Origin: Manduca sexta
Lineage: Eukaryota > Arthropoda > Insecta > Lepidoptera > Sphingidae
Assembly: GCF_014839805.1 (NCBI RefSeq)
Contig: NC_051142.1
Location: 4,526,001 to 4,590,000, forward strand
DNA length: 64,000 bases
Reading direction: 5' to 3'
Positions 36,801 to 51,800 of the stretch are shown here, one piece after another. Below the pieces are notes generated by a model, which did no database searches, was not told the origin of the DNA, and saw only the letters and a program-made list of their open reading frames with translations. The position numbers and the translations under genes are program-made. Each line of letters begins with the position of its first letter. The first letter of the stretch is position 1.

Positions 36801-39800
36801 TTATACTTTTTACTTAAGCCCCAACACATCCTTCAAGATAATAGCTGTACCCTATTTCCATATAAAGGTATGCGCAGCGCCGCTAGAACGTGCCAGGTTC
36901 CTTTTACACGAAGTCCGAGCGGCGATTTCTCCGGCAGTGTCTGCGTTACGGACGCGTCCACCGTCCCGCCGCCCTCCCACCGCAAAGAAGATATTCCAAA
37001 AAGTCATGCGGGTTTCCAAGACGCCTAGCTTTAATAAATGGTAATTTACTTTCCTTTTCATAATTGTAAGTGCACTAGAGGCACTTTCAGTGTTTATCTC
37101 TGATCACCGAATAAGGATACTCATATTGTGCACGATTATTTCACAGTTTCGAAACGACCAAAGACTTACGCAACAGGCAAAACAGTCTCAGCAAAAGCAT
37201 GCTCAAAGCGACAGGAAGCCTTCTGCAGGGTGATGCGCTTCTTATCAAGTCATCCATCGCCAATACATCCAGCAAGACACCGGAAGACATCACGCCCAGT
37301 ATTGTGATCGAACCATCTAGAGGACAGATAGATGGCTCCGGCGACCCCAGAGAGCTGCAGATTAAACTGAAACTGAAAACCAAAGATAAACCGTTAGACA
37401 AAGACTTAAAAAACGCTTCGAATTATGACGACATGCGGAACGAAGGGCGCGCAGAGAGAGTTATGGAAAGGGATGATATAGACAAGGAGAATGACGATAA
37501 AACTCCTACGAACGAGATATCGATTAGCTCGATAAACGATATGACTGACAACTCGATATTGAAAGAATCGATGGAGAGTGAGAAACAAGTGATTCTGTTA
37601 GCGGATGATTTGAAGAATGATCTCATTATGGCGGACGAGGAGAAAGACGATGACAATTCCGAAAGAAATAAGTTTGTCAACGCTTGGGTGTCGCGACTTG
37701 CGTGTGAGGAAAAAGGTAATTATTACTCATACTATTCATATTTATTTTATTATCACTAATATATTCTTTATTTTGTCAGACATAGTATAGGTTCTTGTAA
37801 TAAAATTATTGTTACATTATCATATGTTCTTGCAGTATTTCAAATGAATCTAACCATTGTTCGATTTTTGGTGATTTTGCTTGTAGACTTATATTGGCTG
37901 CTTGAAGAAGTGACTCAGGAGCAGCAAGGCCTGACAATAGCTATAATTGACTTTGTCATGACTGAAGAACCCTGTGATATTGATATTTTAAGAAGAGCCT
38001 TGTATTGTCAGGTATAGTTTTTACTTAATGCTATCTATTTATTATGATTTCTTAAGTTTACGCGAATGTTAGACCTTTAAATTAAACTATTTCGATGATA
38101 GGACCACCAGCAGCTAAAAAAATTAAAAAAGTTTTATATGTAAGTAAATATACATAAAATGTAAGTAAATATTGTTACTCTGACTTTACGGATGAACAAC
38201 ACCTCAGTCCCCCCCGTGACCATGAAGGCTGCAAAGTCTTCGAAACTTCGGGATAAAAGTAAAATATTAAAACCGCGATAAAATTCGTAAAATAGTTTAA
38301 TTTAAATATCTATTTATTAGTTTAAAATTTTAGTATAGCTAATATTTTAAACAACACTATCACATTGTAACTTTTTATTACTGGTATACATTTACGATCA
38401 ATTACAACATTGAAATTTAATTTACAGGTGCAAAGAGTAGAAATAAGAAAGAACGGATACAGCATGATAAACTGTATACTACATTCATCGCAAACAATGT
38501 CAGAGAGCATAAAGTATGCTGCCCTGGTCGGTATGCTCGGAGCTTCCATGGCGGAATCCGTTCCACAAGTACCTCTTAAACCTACAATACCATTAACGTT
38601 ACCTCTAAAGGGCATTGAGTCAGTGTTACCCTACTCCAAATATATGGTGCTTCTAGAAAGATCGCAGTTGATGGAATTTGTTCTAATCGAGTTGAAAGCG
38701 AGAGTCGCTGAAGGGGAGCAGCATCAACCGCTGCCATCGAAGATGAGTGCTAACTATGGTGCGCATGCGTTGCTGAATAGACCTTCTAGAGCGAGGTAAA
38801 ATACTAACTTCTTTTAGCTAGTATACTTTTGTAATATCTACTTACATAATATTTTTTTTATATAGAATAAAAGAAAAGAAGGGTCTTTTTTGTGCGTGAA
38901 AAGTGCTACTGTAGTCAGAATAAACAATCATATTTGAGGGATTTATGAAAAAAAAAATACTCATCATTCTATTAGCCTGACAATGATCAACGTATTATTT
39001 TAGGTTCCTGATAACTTTGCTGTCTCTGTTAGTGGAAGGAAGTCAAGGCCCTGAGCTAGAGCAGCTAATAAATGGCGGAGCATTGAGTACTTGTTTAACA
39101 CTGTTGAAGCAAATAGGTGGTGATACGTCACAGTACTCATCTTTAATCTGCAGTGGATTAAAGTCCAAACGTAAGTTAAATAACTCAATTCGATTTAAAA
39201 TTTACCTTTAAATATGTATGATTGGTTTTTCATTTGCTTTGTAGCGGAGTGCCTTATCATTTATGAGGACGAGCGACTCGGAGCGCGCGCTCGAGGAGCT
39301 TCATTGTCCGGTCCTGAACTGGCTTCTTTAATGAAGATTGGAACACGTGTGGTTAGGGGAAAGGATTGGAAGTGGGGGGATCAGGTACGTTTGTTATAAT
39401 TATTTGGTACAATATTTATTCCGTTGAAACAAAATAGTTTTCTTTTACTACACTATTCAAATTCGATAAGTTAGCTTAATTTTTTTATAGCAAATATTTA
39501 CTTCTTTGATAGGATGGAGTACCGGGCGGAGAAGGTCGCGTGATCGGTGAACTAGGAGAAGACGGATGGGTTCGTGTAGCGTGGGACGCGGGCGGGACCA
39601 ACTCATACCGCATGGGGAAGGAGGGGAAATATGACCTCAAATTGGCACGCTCTCCGTCTCCACCACCTTCTGTTGACGAAACAGTGCAGGGTCCTGGTAA
39701 TGTAAACATTTATATTTTTAATGAAATTATATATTGAAGTTCATAATAACTTACAAATATATATACATATTATAAAGTGTTTGCTAAAATTGAATATAAT

Positions 39801-42800
39801 TGTACGATATTTGATAATGTATTTCACATGGTAGCGGATATATGCATCGAGGGCTGGCCAGTGAACGAAGTGCGCGCGGCGTGCACGTGCGCTATCCGCG
39901 CGCTGTGTGCGGGCGCGGGCGGCGCGGGGGGCGCGGGTGGTGCGCTCACGTTCGCGAACGTGGCGAGTGCGACGGGCTCAGTGGCACGACGCAACGTCGC
40001 CGCGCTGCAGCGTCGCCTGCTGGCATTGGCGCATGCGCTCTCAACGCCGCCGCCTACCGCATTTTCCGCCAACTATCACACTGCTCTCGCTTTGCTTAGA
40101 GGTTAGTGTTCCATATTCTCTGACCTACATTTTTTCCCTTTATTGCGGTGATTATTATACGTACAATAGGGCATGCATTGTATAATGGAATTTACATAGA
40201 AAGCAAATAAATAAAAATGTATTCTATGAAATACAATTAAAAAGCCTTTAATTTGTACTTGTGTAAATATTTTTTTTTTTTTTGTAGCGAGCGCCCAGAG
40301 CCCTGAGATGCGAATATCGCTCTGTACAGACTCGTGGTTCGAACTTTGCTACAGTATTATATCTGCTACGGAAAAACCAGTCACTCAAGATCTCATTTAT
40401 TTGCAAGTAAGTCCTAAGAGTTTAATCCTACTGATCCTTGTTTTAAATTTTAAAAATCTACAAATAGTAACGAAAATGCATGAATCGACACTTCTGTTCC
40501 ACAGATTCAGTCACTATGGTTACTTCGCCGTGTTCTCGTAGAACACAGTGGCCATGTGGAGTGGCGAAGGACGGTGGGTGCGCAACTCCTAGCGTTGATC
40601 GGACGTTTGTGGCTCGAGACGCATCCGTGGGACCCGGCGCTGCGGCCGCATCACAATGTGCTCACACCCGGTACTGACGAAGAGGAAATCGGTAAGTGAG
40701 AAGTTACTCAATATTTTTAGTATGACTATTTTCTAGATTTTAGAAGAAAAATTTATATCAAAATTACTAGTCACTGTTTGAGTGGTTGGTATAGTTGATC
40801 TGAAATGTTTGCAACGTCCGTAGACAACAGGTGGCGCGCGCCGGCGACGGCGAGCTACACGGGCGCGACGTGCGGCGCGCTGGTGCAGCTGGTGCGGCAG
40901 CTGCACGCCGCGCCGCAGTGGCACGCGCCCATCACCGCGCTGCTGCTCGACAAGCTGCAGCTGGCGGCGCAGCTGGTAACCTTGCTTTTTGCACTCTATA
41001 AACTCTACATGGGACTGACATGTGCAAATGTGGGTGTGTTACCCTTCCTTTGTCTTAGTATTGTAAGCCTAGAATTGAAAATGGTAAAACGTTTTATCTG
41101 TGTTTAAAGTCTTTGCTTCATGTTTCTTATTAGAACCTGTTATTTCACGCCAGTTATGATTTTCGTAGTTACATCATGTTTGGTACCACTCTCGCAGTAC
41201 AGAATTAGTCGAGTAATGTCCATATTATATGATAAATATAATTTATGATTGTTATCCACTAGGTTACGAGCGACTGGCACTGGTGGCCGCACACAAGTCA
41301 GGATATAACACAGACGATAAAACCATCTCCACCCTCGTTGGAGACTTGTCTTATAGGTAAATATTTATAGGTATTATAGGAGATCTAGCTGTTTGCACTT
41401 ATAAATAATTTCAGAATTTTTCGATTGTAAATAAGCTACCCACTTTTAAGTATCTGTAAATTGCATTTACTTTCGTTGACTGTTAACGTAAGTATTATAA
41501 GAAATTGGGTTACCTTTTATCTATATTTTTTCTTGCGCTCGCTATCAGTATTTATCATATACCCACATTAGACCATTAAATATTGTTTTATCTTCAGCTG
41601 GTGCTTTGGGAGTGGTGGGTGGTGTAGAGTGGCGCATAAGAATTGGTCAGAAAGTAACCGCCGGCTCACCGCCGCGGAACGCGATCGTCACTCAGTTGTC
41701 ACCGAGAGCTAAAATAACGCTAGTACACGAAGACGGCACAACTACAAAGGTAGTATAACATCATTTTATTAAGAACTATCTTAAATATATTTAGTTATAC
41801 AAATATGTGCTGTATTTTAATCTATACAAATTAGCGTTCTTTTTTTAAGTTTTCTAAAATCTTTTAATTTTATGGCAATGTTTTAAAACAACTAAATGAA
41901 ATGTCCTTTACATAGTAAATTTATTTGGTAAGTAAAGCATTGTATATAGATGGTAGTATAAAGTATACGTCGTGTCCGCAGACTGAGCTAAGCGGCATAC
42001 AAAGCGCGGAATGCGAGCGTCTCGCGCAGCCGCTGGGCGGCGGCGAGAGCGCGCTGCGAGTGTGCGCCGCGCTGCTCGGCGCCGGCCCGCACGCCTCGCC
42101 CATGCACCCGCACCACTTACCCGGTAACATGTTACACACTCGGTACTGTATTAGAATATGATGTCCTCCGATCCTCCCGTGAATTACAATCCGCAAAAAC
42201 ACCATTATAATATTTGTGTGAATTCATAACTTTAAAATGCCTATTGCTCGGGTGGTGGGTTTGTATCCAAAGTGGTAAAGGGTTTGAGGTGAAAATTAAC
42301 ACAGTCACACACGCCTTTTATCCCCAAAACGGTAGGGAGAGGTGCAACTGGTGCATACAATTTCCGCCGTTTGTTATCGTCCCATGTTGGGATAGGCAGC
42401 GAGCCTATCGTCTCAATCGCCATATTGGGCACAAATTCCAGTTTCCGAGTTGATACAGAATAGAAAAAACTAATATCCCTTTAGGGCTAACTTTAATTTA
42501 TAATTTTGTTTTTGCAGCTGAAATCGATGTGTATGGACTTAGGAAACAACAGATGGAATTGTTAACCCTGTGCGCTGTGCGTGGACTGCTGACAACTAGA
42601 ACACGATTGAGAAAAGTGCTGTTGCAACCTCCGGATGGTACAGGTTTGTGTGTCAATTTTAAATAACTGTTATTTAAAAATAAGTTATATCGATGTTTAT
42701 ACCCTCCCTAAAAACGATTTTGTGAACTGAATGATTTAAATATGACTGCATTCATTGAAAAATTAACAAATCTCTGGCTCATTATGACAAGATCCTATAT

Positions 42801-45800
42801 TAATTTTTACTTATATGCTAAAAATAAGATTTAAAATTTTCATGTTAGTAAAAATTTTAAAAGACAATAAATTATGGATTCGCCTTTTATTTATCTTCCT
42901 GTATTGTTGTTGTTTATTAAAAAAAATATGTGATAAATATAATTTAATTAGTGCAAAAAATATAACAAAGAACATTGGTAATAGCGAGTTAGCAAAATAT
43001 CTAACTTAAGTAATCATTCACACACTAACTCTTACCGCTCAGTAATATTTCATATCAAGAGAAACATCTGTGTTATTGTGCAATAAATATGTAATTATTT
43101 TAAGATAATTTAGATTTACTTATTATATATTTTTGACAGCCACTACCGACAGGGCAGCGACGTGTTTAGGCACAGAAGGGACGTTGTTCCGTCGGTTATT
43201 AGCTCTAGCCACGCGACCAAGCCCGCTCTCCGCTTCACACAGTCCTAAAGAACTCGCCGCAGCGGCCCTCACTATTGTACAGCAATTGGCCGGACATGTT
43301 AATGGTAACGTATTTTTTTTTTAATATATTTAGAATAATTCTAAGATGTAATATCGACGGTGTACTGCCAGTATCTTGTAACTACCGAAACTACAGGTTT
43401 TAAGTTCAAAATCGTAACAATGTGACATTTCAGACACATTACGTTTAGGTCGTTTGAATTATAGTTATCGCCAGAATTACAATTGAACAGAATAATATAC
43501 TCCGTCTCCTTGAAATTATAAGATATTGTACACGTCATAGTTTGTGTATATTCTATTAAGATACAAGTTTACTTATATCGTATCGTACAACTTTTTTTTA
43601 GATTACCAATGGTAGCATCGAATAGAAAATTTAAGGTATTAAGAAGGTGTTTGAATATACAAATATAAATTAGTTGTACAATTTTCAGGCGATGAAAAAG
43701 AACATGAGTCTCCACCCGACATACCAATATGCATAGACAAAAGCAATGTCATGCAGATGTCTATGGGACCATCGACAAGCACAGCTTCTTTGTGTAAGTA
43801 AAAAAATCGATATTCAATAAAAATAATTCTTTCTATATAATTAATATTGCATTTAGAAGTTTCTATAGAGTACTACAATTGTTTTCTGTTTTTTTTAGCT
43901 CGAAAAGACCTCAATACGTGGGCGAATTCTTCACAAGTACAACAGGTTATTGAGATGGGTTTTTCCAGGCACGCTGTGTATGGAGCTATACAAGCGTTGG
44001 GTACGCTAATGGTATTTTAATTATAATAAACATTGAAATCACGGGAGTTTTTTTTTAATGCGATTATTACCTCACGATTTTATTTTGGATCTACGGTTGA
44101 CGAATATGTATACTAATTGCCTGATCTAAATATGTATGACTTTAGAGGAGTTATTGTTGGACAACACAATATTTTGGCTGCATGATTTTACTTTCAAATA
44201 ATAAAACATAATCTTTATTCCACCAGGTGGTACCAGTCTGCCGTCCGTGGAATCTCTAGTCGCATATTTATTAGAACTACCTCAGCAAGGCATGGACGAC
44301 ACCGTGTACGAGATAAAACCTCACTCTTCTAAGCAAGAGAAGAAGCAGACTCCGTACCGTTGGCGCAGCTGTTTCGCGTCCGAAGACGAATACGCGCAGT
44401 ATTTATCAGAGGTCATCAGCCCCGGGATGACTGTACGGTGTTGCAAGGCTTATGAGGGCGTAAGTCTATGATTTTCGTGTAATAATAGATATAGGGTTTT
44501 CTTTTTATAGCGTATTGAATATATTTTGATTCCGATGGCAATTAACCACTTATGTTTAACAGGTAGATAATAGAAAAAGTGGGTGATTTTACTAGTGTGT
44601 ATAATTTCAGGTGGCGCTAGGCGATGTTGGTCAAGTGCAAAAGATAGAACGAGATATCAAACAGAATGTATTTTTACACGTAAGTAGTATTGTTTTACGA
44701 TGATTAGATTTTAGCTGCATGGATTGCATATTCTGTTTCTGAAATATGTTTCATGAACATTATTTTTATATATTTGAAAATCGAGGCTAGAATTTTATAT
44801 CCATCTCGCAGGTGGAGTGGCGCGGGCTGGGTCGCGTGGCGGGCGTGCGCGCCGTGCACGCGGAGGTGGTGTCGGGCGCGCCGCCCTTCGCGCCCGGAGA
44901 CCGCGTGCGCGTGCGCGCCGCAGTCACACAGCCGCGATACAAGTGGGGCTGCATCGACCATACCAGCGTCGGCACCGTCACTGGTACACGTATATGTTAA
45001 AGAATATTATTTCGAAGCGACAACACTAAAACTTTATATATAATTGGGTTCTTTCTAATATTTACAGCGATTTCAAGCAATGGACGCGACTTGACAGTAG
45101 ATTTCCCACAACAACCTGGTTGGACTGGGCAAGTTAGCGAAATGGAACTAGTCACTGATCAATGTAAGTAGTTTGAGTGATCTATATAAAATTATTTTTA
45201 CAATCAGTAATAATATTTATACTTACTCGAGTACTGTTATACAGCCGAATGGGGAGAGAGTGCCGGTGGGACAGTGGTAGGATGGCGAGGTGCGGTGCGC
45301 GCTGTTCGTGTGTCCTCATGTCGACCTGGTGCTGGCGCCAGGCGCTTGTTGGACTCGCAGCCGCATACTTATTGGCAAAGTGCTAGTGGCTCTGGACAGG
45401 TAACTTGTGGAAACTAACTAACATCTCAACTAAATAAATTATGTATTAATAGCGAGTTTCCTAAAAATAGGTTTAAATGAAACGTCAATTGTGACAAAAT
45501 GTAAGTCGGTATTATTTGTGGCAGCATTGGATTCGGCTGGAGATGCGCAGCGGCGTGCGCGTGCGGCGGCTCGGACTAGGCGTGGCGGGCGGCGCGCACG
45601 CGGCGGGCACGCTGTCGGTGCGCGCGGGCGCCGGCTTCGATGACGCCGCACTGGCGCCGCTCGCCGCCGCGCCCGCCGCTCCCGCTGCGCCGCACGCCCG
45701 AGACCGCCCGCCAGCGCATCTCGCGCAGATACATTTGCTCGCTGATTGCAAACAGGTATGTTAACAATCCATTATGTGCTATGATAAAGACGTAAAATGA

Positions 45801-48800
45801 AATTTTCCTTTTGTATGTCTCTGTGATATCACTTTATGACTTAAGGAAATCTTGGCTTTACAAAGCCTGTAGTTCTACCGATTAACATTTTATTTAAACA
45901 AGTCCTTAAAAGTATTGTTTTATTTTACAGTACTATCCATGCATAGAGATCAGCATAAAACAAAACCGTAACGTGAACGCGGACTGCCGTGTCCACGGTT
46001 TATACATAACTGGTTTTAGACCAAACCCGCTATACACAGAAGTTTTACAGGTAAGTGATACACCAGTTTTTTCTCACTGTTCTGTTTCCGTAATAGAATT
46101 CGGTAAAATCATATTATTTCAATTATCAATAAATTCATTGCACAGTTTATGATACAGAAATGTATAAAAAAAATCATCAACTTTGACATATTTTCTATCA
46201 TTATAGTGATTGTGGGTTCTTAAATTTAGTAGCATTGTTGGAATAAATTATGAAATTAACGAATTATAATGTTACAGAGTATGAACTTTGTCGCCGAAGA
46301 TTGGATGGAGAAAGATAATGCAACGGGTTCAGTAGCCACTGAAAATAATCCTCCGACGTTACCTACTGATTGCCCCAAAGTAAGCCACTTAAAAGTAACT
46401 GGCATAGACATCGACTTAAGAAATTTACCATGAATTCACATATTGTTACTGAAATTCTAGGTGTATGTATGGGGTTTGAACGACAAGGATCAACTAGGCG
46501 GTGTGAAAGGCTCTAAAGTTAAGGTGCCGGTATTCTCTCCCGGTCTCAGCTCACTACGACCTGTACACATAGCCGGTGGCTCCAAAACATTATTCATAGT
46601 CTCCCATGACGGAAAAGTAAGAATCAACATTTTTTTTTTAAATTACAATTGTGTTTTTTAATCTAATATAAATAATTTAATTTTACTAGTACACCAAACT
46701 TTGAATTGTTGTAATAATGAAATATATTTTTATTAAAACTTTGAAATTCCTAAGCTTTATGCCTGCGGTGAGGGCACCAACGGTCGGCTAGGCCTCGGTC
46801 ACAGCAACAACGTGTCGACGCCGCGTGCCAACCCATACCTCTCGCATGTGCTCGTGCGCCGCGTCGCCGTGCACTCTGGCGGGAAGCATGCGCTTGCGCT
46901 CACCGCTGATGGGAAGGTAAGTATTACATAGCGCGTGTATACCTATGCTGTGAAAGTAAATCTTTGAATATATTCATATTATAAATTGGTGCAAATAAGC
47001 TGATACATGGAAACACATTGTTAAGAATTCATATTATATACATATTTATAGGTTTACTCATGGGGTGAAGGTGAAGATGGTAAACTGGGCCACGGTAATC
47101 GAATAACGCTAGAAATGCCGCGGCTCATAGAGGCTTTGTCTGGCGAGCGCGTCGTGGGCATAGCGTGCGGGTCTGCGCACAGCGCGTGCGTCACTGCGCG
47201 CGGACACCTCTACACCTGGGGGCTCGGCGAGTACGGCAGGCTCGGACACGGAGATGATACCACGCAGCTGGCTCCGAAAATGGTTAGTAAATGTTAGTGC
47301 TAAGTTTCTCACAACAAATAGTATTGGATAATGTAATCTAGCTGTGCGGTTCAGGTCACGACTTATCCATAGAATCTGGAATATAAATAAGAAAGTATTT
47401 TTTTCTTTAGGTAGAAGCGTTGAGCAGTTTTCGAGTTATACAAGTTGCGTGCGGATCCCGAGACGCACAGACGTTGGCTTTAACAGCATGTGGGAAGGTG
47501 TTTTCTTGGGGCGACGGGGATTTCGGAAAATTAGGTAGTTGCTATTCCATTTATTTTATTTTTTATATAAATATTGATGTGATAAGTTATAATTTGTATT
47601 TCATACCAGGTCGCGGTGGATCCGACGGGTGTGCGGTGCCGATGAATATAGAGAGATTGAATACTCTTGGAGTTATCCAAGTAGAATGTGGTGCCCAATT
47701 TAGTCTAGCTTTGACGAGAGATGGAGAGGTAATATTCATCATCAAACAAAGAGTGTAAAAACTTGTGTCTTCATTATTTCACCATCACGCAATTAAAATT
47801 ATATAAAAAATAATTGACACAATACTTACAATTGTATTTATAGTTAACACTATTTTTTTTATTATAGAATGATTTAATATTGTAGGTTTGGACATGGGGC
47901 AAAGGTGACTATTTCCGTCTAGGCCATGGTTGTGACGCCCACGTCCGACGCCCGACTATTGTGGAAGCGTTGCGGGGACGTCGCGTCATACATGTTGCTG
48001 TGGGCGCGTTACACTGCCTTGCTGTCACGAGTGAAAACCAGGCTAGTGTACTATGTTTACTGTTATAGTTTAAATAACTGTGATGTAAATAAAGTATTTT
48101 GATGCAAAATTTCTTTGGCACTCATTAGATACTTTGGGAATTATTTTGATGGAACATCATACTTTAGCAATACATTTATAAACCTTATCATTATTATTAT
48201 TATATTTCTATAGCAGAGGCGGCTCGTGAAATTTTTTGATGGGGGTTCACAAAAAAATAATTGAAAAACTAGAGCTTACTATTTATTTTATTTGTATTTA
48301 GACGCATTTCTTTTCAGACTGTTTTATAAAAGATATACTTTATTGTTCCATTTTAACACAAAATATCGCACACAAACTATTTTTTAATACTTATTTTAAA
48401 AAAAACTGCGAATTAACTGACGAAGTCGACGAGCTTGCTTGAGGTTGTTTGTATACATAAGAACGACAACTGCGCATAAGTAGCATATCCACTCGGCGCG
48501 CGGCGCGGCTGACCGACAACTGAGTGACGCGTGAGCGGCGCTCCAGATTACGCTAATTTCTCATACGATATTTTTTGTTTCATGCGTCAGCCCGAGTCGA
48601 TTTCTCTCTTTCGCACTCATTGAATACAGTACTAAGAGTCGTACTAAACTTCGTTTCATACGAGCACAATCGCTGGCGCTCCACTCGTTACAAATTGACG
48701 CTACATGTACCTATATAGGTAATATAATAAACTTTTTATAGGCATAGTAAAATATAAAGAATGTAATGTAAGGATCTTATGTATTTTAAATATATATAAA

Positions 48801-51800
48801 TTATTAAATTATATAAGTACGTAATTTTCGTGGGAGTGCACTGCACCAGCGCTCTTTCGGATGAGCCGCCACTGTTCTATAGTAAGACCAAAGCAGAGAT
48901 TTCATATTAAACCTATAAAACCTTGTTAGTAGTATGATTATATTACTAGCTTCCAACATTATCAGATCAACCATTTTGTAAGGTATGGGCGTGGGGCGAC
49001 AACGACCACGGCCAGCAAGGAAACGGCACGACGTGCGTGAACCGGCGGCCGGCGCTGGTGGCCGGCGTGGAGGGCGTGCAGCGCGCCGCGGCCGGCTCCT
49101 CGCACTCCGCCGCCTGGGCGCTGCGCCCGCCCGCGCTGCCGCCCGGCGCCGCCGCGCCCGCCGCCTCGCCGCTGCCCTTCCCCACGCTCAAGGACCCGCT
49201 GGGAGCGCAGAGCTTGGGTAAGATAATGGCCTCATTATAATTTGAAGCTCATTAAATTTAGCATGAAGTAGAATGAGTGAAATATAAGTTAATGTTATCT
49301 GTGATTTAATTTATGTCATTGTCACATATTATTCGAAATAAATACGACTATTTACCTTTAATATTGTGGCACTGCGCCGGTGGGCAAAAACATAACTGGT
49401 AGTGCAAAACTCCGCAAAGTGTCAAGTCGAGGTAATATTTTATCGATACACCAGATACATTTATCGCCCATAAAAATATTACTTTTTAATAGGTTTATAT
49501 TCAGAAGAGACTACAGTAGAAGAACCTCAAAGTCCCAGGCCATCGTTAGCCGCTGCGACTCTGTCTCTAGAGCCACCTGTAGCGGTCCAACATGCGCTGT
49601 CATTGATTCTGCTGGCGCTACACATTTCGCAAGTAAGCTATTATCATATACGTACCGTACTATAGTCGTATATAGTATTAATGTTGAAGCGTTAACCGCA
49701 TGTTTAAATTTGTAACACAAATACGTTGTAATATTAATTTAAGCTGTATGAATGATAAAGCTGATGATCATCGATATCACAGTTCTCAAAGCACATGAAA
49801 ATATGTTTATTTGCATAATATTGTCAGTATAGTATTTAAAAGCATACAAAAAATATGTATCAGGCCCGCAGCTTATTAGTGGAGGCTCTTCGTGCTCACG
49901 AAGTGTGTTCTGCTGCTGCGCCCGTGTCTGCCGGTATCGACACTGAGGACGAAGATGGCGAAGGCGACGCCCGTACTGGAGGAGGAGAAGCACCGGCAGA
50001 TAGAGCTACTTTACCTGTAAGGAAATAAGATATATTTTTGTTTGAGTGCTGAATGGATAACTTAAAGATTGATAGTAATTTTTGAGGTACTACTTTTGTT
50101 GCTTAGGTAAAATTGGTCTGATGGTTTTGGGTACTTCTTGAAACGAACAGTTACTAGTCCTAGTGACATAAAATATTCAGGCTTTCTGTCCTACACTTGC
50201 AGGTGCAAATGAATGCGCTGTGTTATATTGACCAATTTCAATTTGTTTATAGAGTGGAGCGAGTAGTCCGCTCAGTGGTTCGATATCGTCCCGACACTCT
50301 GCGGTCATGTCGTCGAGTGCAGTGTCCGTGGCGGCCGCTACTATGACCGTACAACAAGCGGAAGCTCCCAAGGTAATAAAAAGTATCACTTTATTGCATT
50401 AATTTATTATTTTAAAATCGATATGCAGGGTCATTTTGACATTGCGTTACTAAATTTAAAGTCCATACAATGTAAAATTTGTAGAATTTATTAACGAATG
50501 TGATTACGTATTTACTTTTTTTTGCAGTTGGTTTTAGATGACTTCACGTCGCAACTCGGCGAGTCGGATGCCAGAGCATTGGTAGATCTGCTTAAATTAG
50601 CTGCTGCGGGAAGAATTCCAGATGCAAACAATGCTGTCAAAATTATCACTGATGTTTTAATGGGTAAGCAGCTACGTCCGACATACTATAATTGTCTTTA
50701 TAGAAATTTTCAAAAACAAATGACACAACACTGCCTTTACAGTAGCGTTATCAATAAAACACCCAATAATCTATAAGGTTACTGGTACGTTTAAAATTAA
50801 TTTCAAACTCTGATAACATGAATCTGTTGTGACCAGCTCTCTGCGCGAGTAAGCCTGCTGTGGCGGACATGGTGGTGGAGGTGTGCGTGTGTGAGCTCGA
50901 GGAGGCGGCGGCGGGCGGGGGGCGCGCGCCGCCGCAGCCCGTCACCGTCGACAGCCCACATCCTTATGCCGATGATACCGACATCTCGGGTATGAACGAA
51001 CTATCGAATATGGCATTGTAGCGTGCAATATCAATTTGGTACTAAATGTGTGTCTAATTCATGTTGTTCAAGTTTTTAATTTGTAAATACTCCTTATTAC
51101 TTGTCAAACTCTTGATTTTAACCTTTTTATATGTTATGTAACTCACCTGAATAGATAAAATAACCGACCTACAGCAGTCGACCACATTATTATTTCAACA
51201 CCCTAATGATTAACAAGTTAAAAATTCAGATTTCAATGTCAGGATATGCCTCGTGTATACTCAAAAGATACGAATAAAATTACGAATTAATAGTAAATTT
51301 AATCATTTTTGCCACAAGATGATCTAAAAGCAACAGGCATATCAAAACATGTAAATCGAATGTAAACTAGGTGTGGTAAAGATCCCCGGTGCTTCGTCCC
51401 TGCGCGTGGTGTTCGAACAAGGCTGCTCGACGGAGCGGCGCAACGACCCGCTGACGATATCGGACAGCACGGGCCGCGTGCTCGCCACGCGCTCGGGACG
51501 CGAGCCCTCTGATTGGGCACAGGAGATCATTGTCAATGGTACTGTATTGTGACGTCACTATACAGTCAAATATTTTTTTTGTTTATCTGTTGTGTATATT
51601 ACTCCTATCTACCTATGCAATAGCTGACATGTTTTAAGAGGTTATATCTAACTACATTACATAGTCCTAAATAATGATTGTGTCAACGTTTTAGCTTTGT
51701 ATTTGTAATGTTGTTTTAAAATGTGTAAAGTGAATAAAAGTCTATGTTTTATATAAGAACTTGAATTTCATAAAAAAGTGTTTTACTTTACTTTTTTATT

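Larger units (their letters stand above)
35055..39170 (+). other. HERC2: HERC2 exons 25-33: central scaffold with disordered inserts
   Basis: Exons: 35055-35225, 35430-35633, 36264-36426, 36610-36728, 36868-37040, 37147-37715, 37887-38011, 38428-38795 and 39004-39170. Exon 26 (Ala/Pro/Arg-rich) ends at the GTAAAT donor at 35634, the only donor that fits the phase of exon 27. Exon 27 carries [12 protein letters not shown]. Its donor is GC (GCAAGT at 36427), since only that phase leads into exon 28 (EMQKGEVKL...). Exon 29 has KKIFQKVMR. Exon 30 is a 569-nt exon for an acidic, Ser/Asp/Lys-rich tract of low complexity. Confidence 0.92.

Noticed and set aside
37423..37680. Ser-rich minus-strand open frame
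   Set aside because: It is the complement of the acidic HERC2 exon 30.
45439..45767. Several overlapping open frames on both strands in this and other GC-rich stretches (14470-14667, 35345-35738, 52415-52643, 59435-59716)
   Set aside because: They are shadows of GC-rich HERC2 exons: no domain, no splice context, Ala/Arg-rich by base composition.
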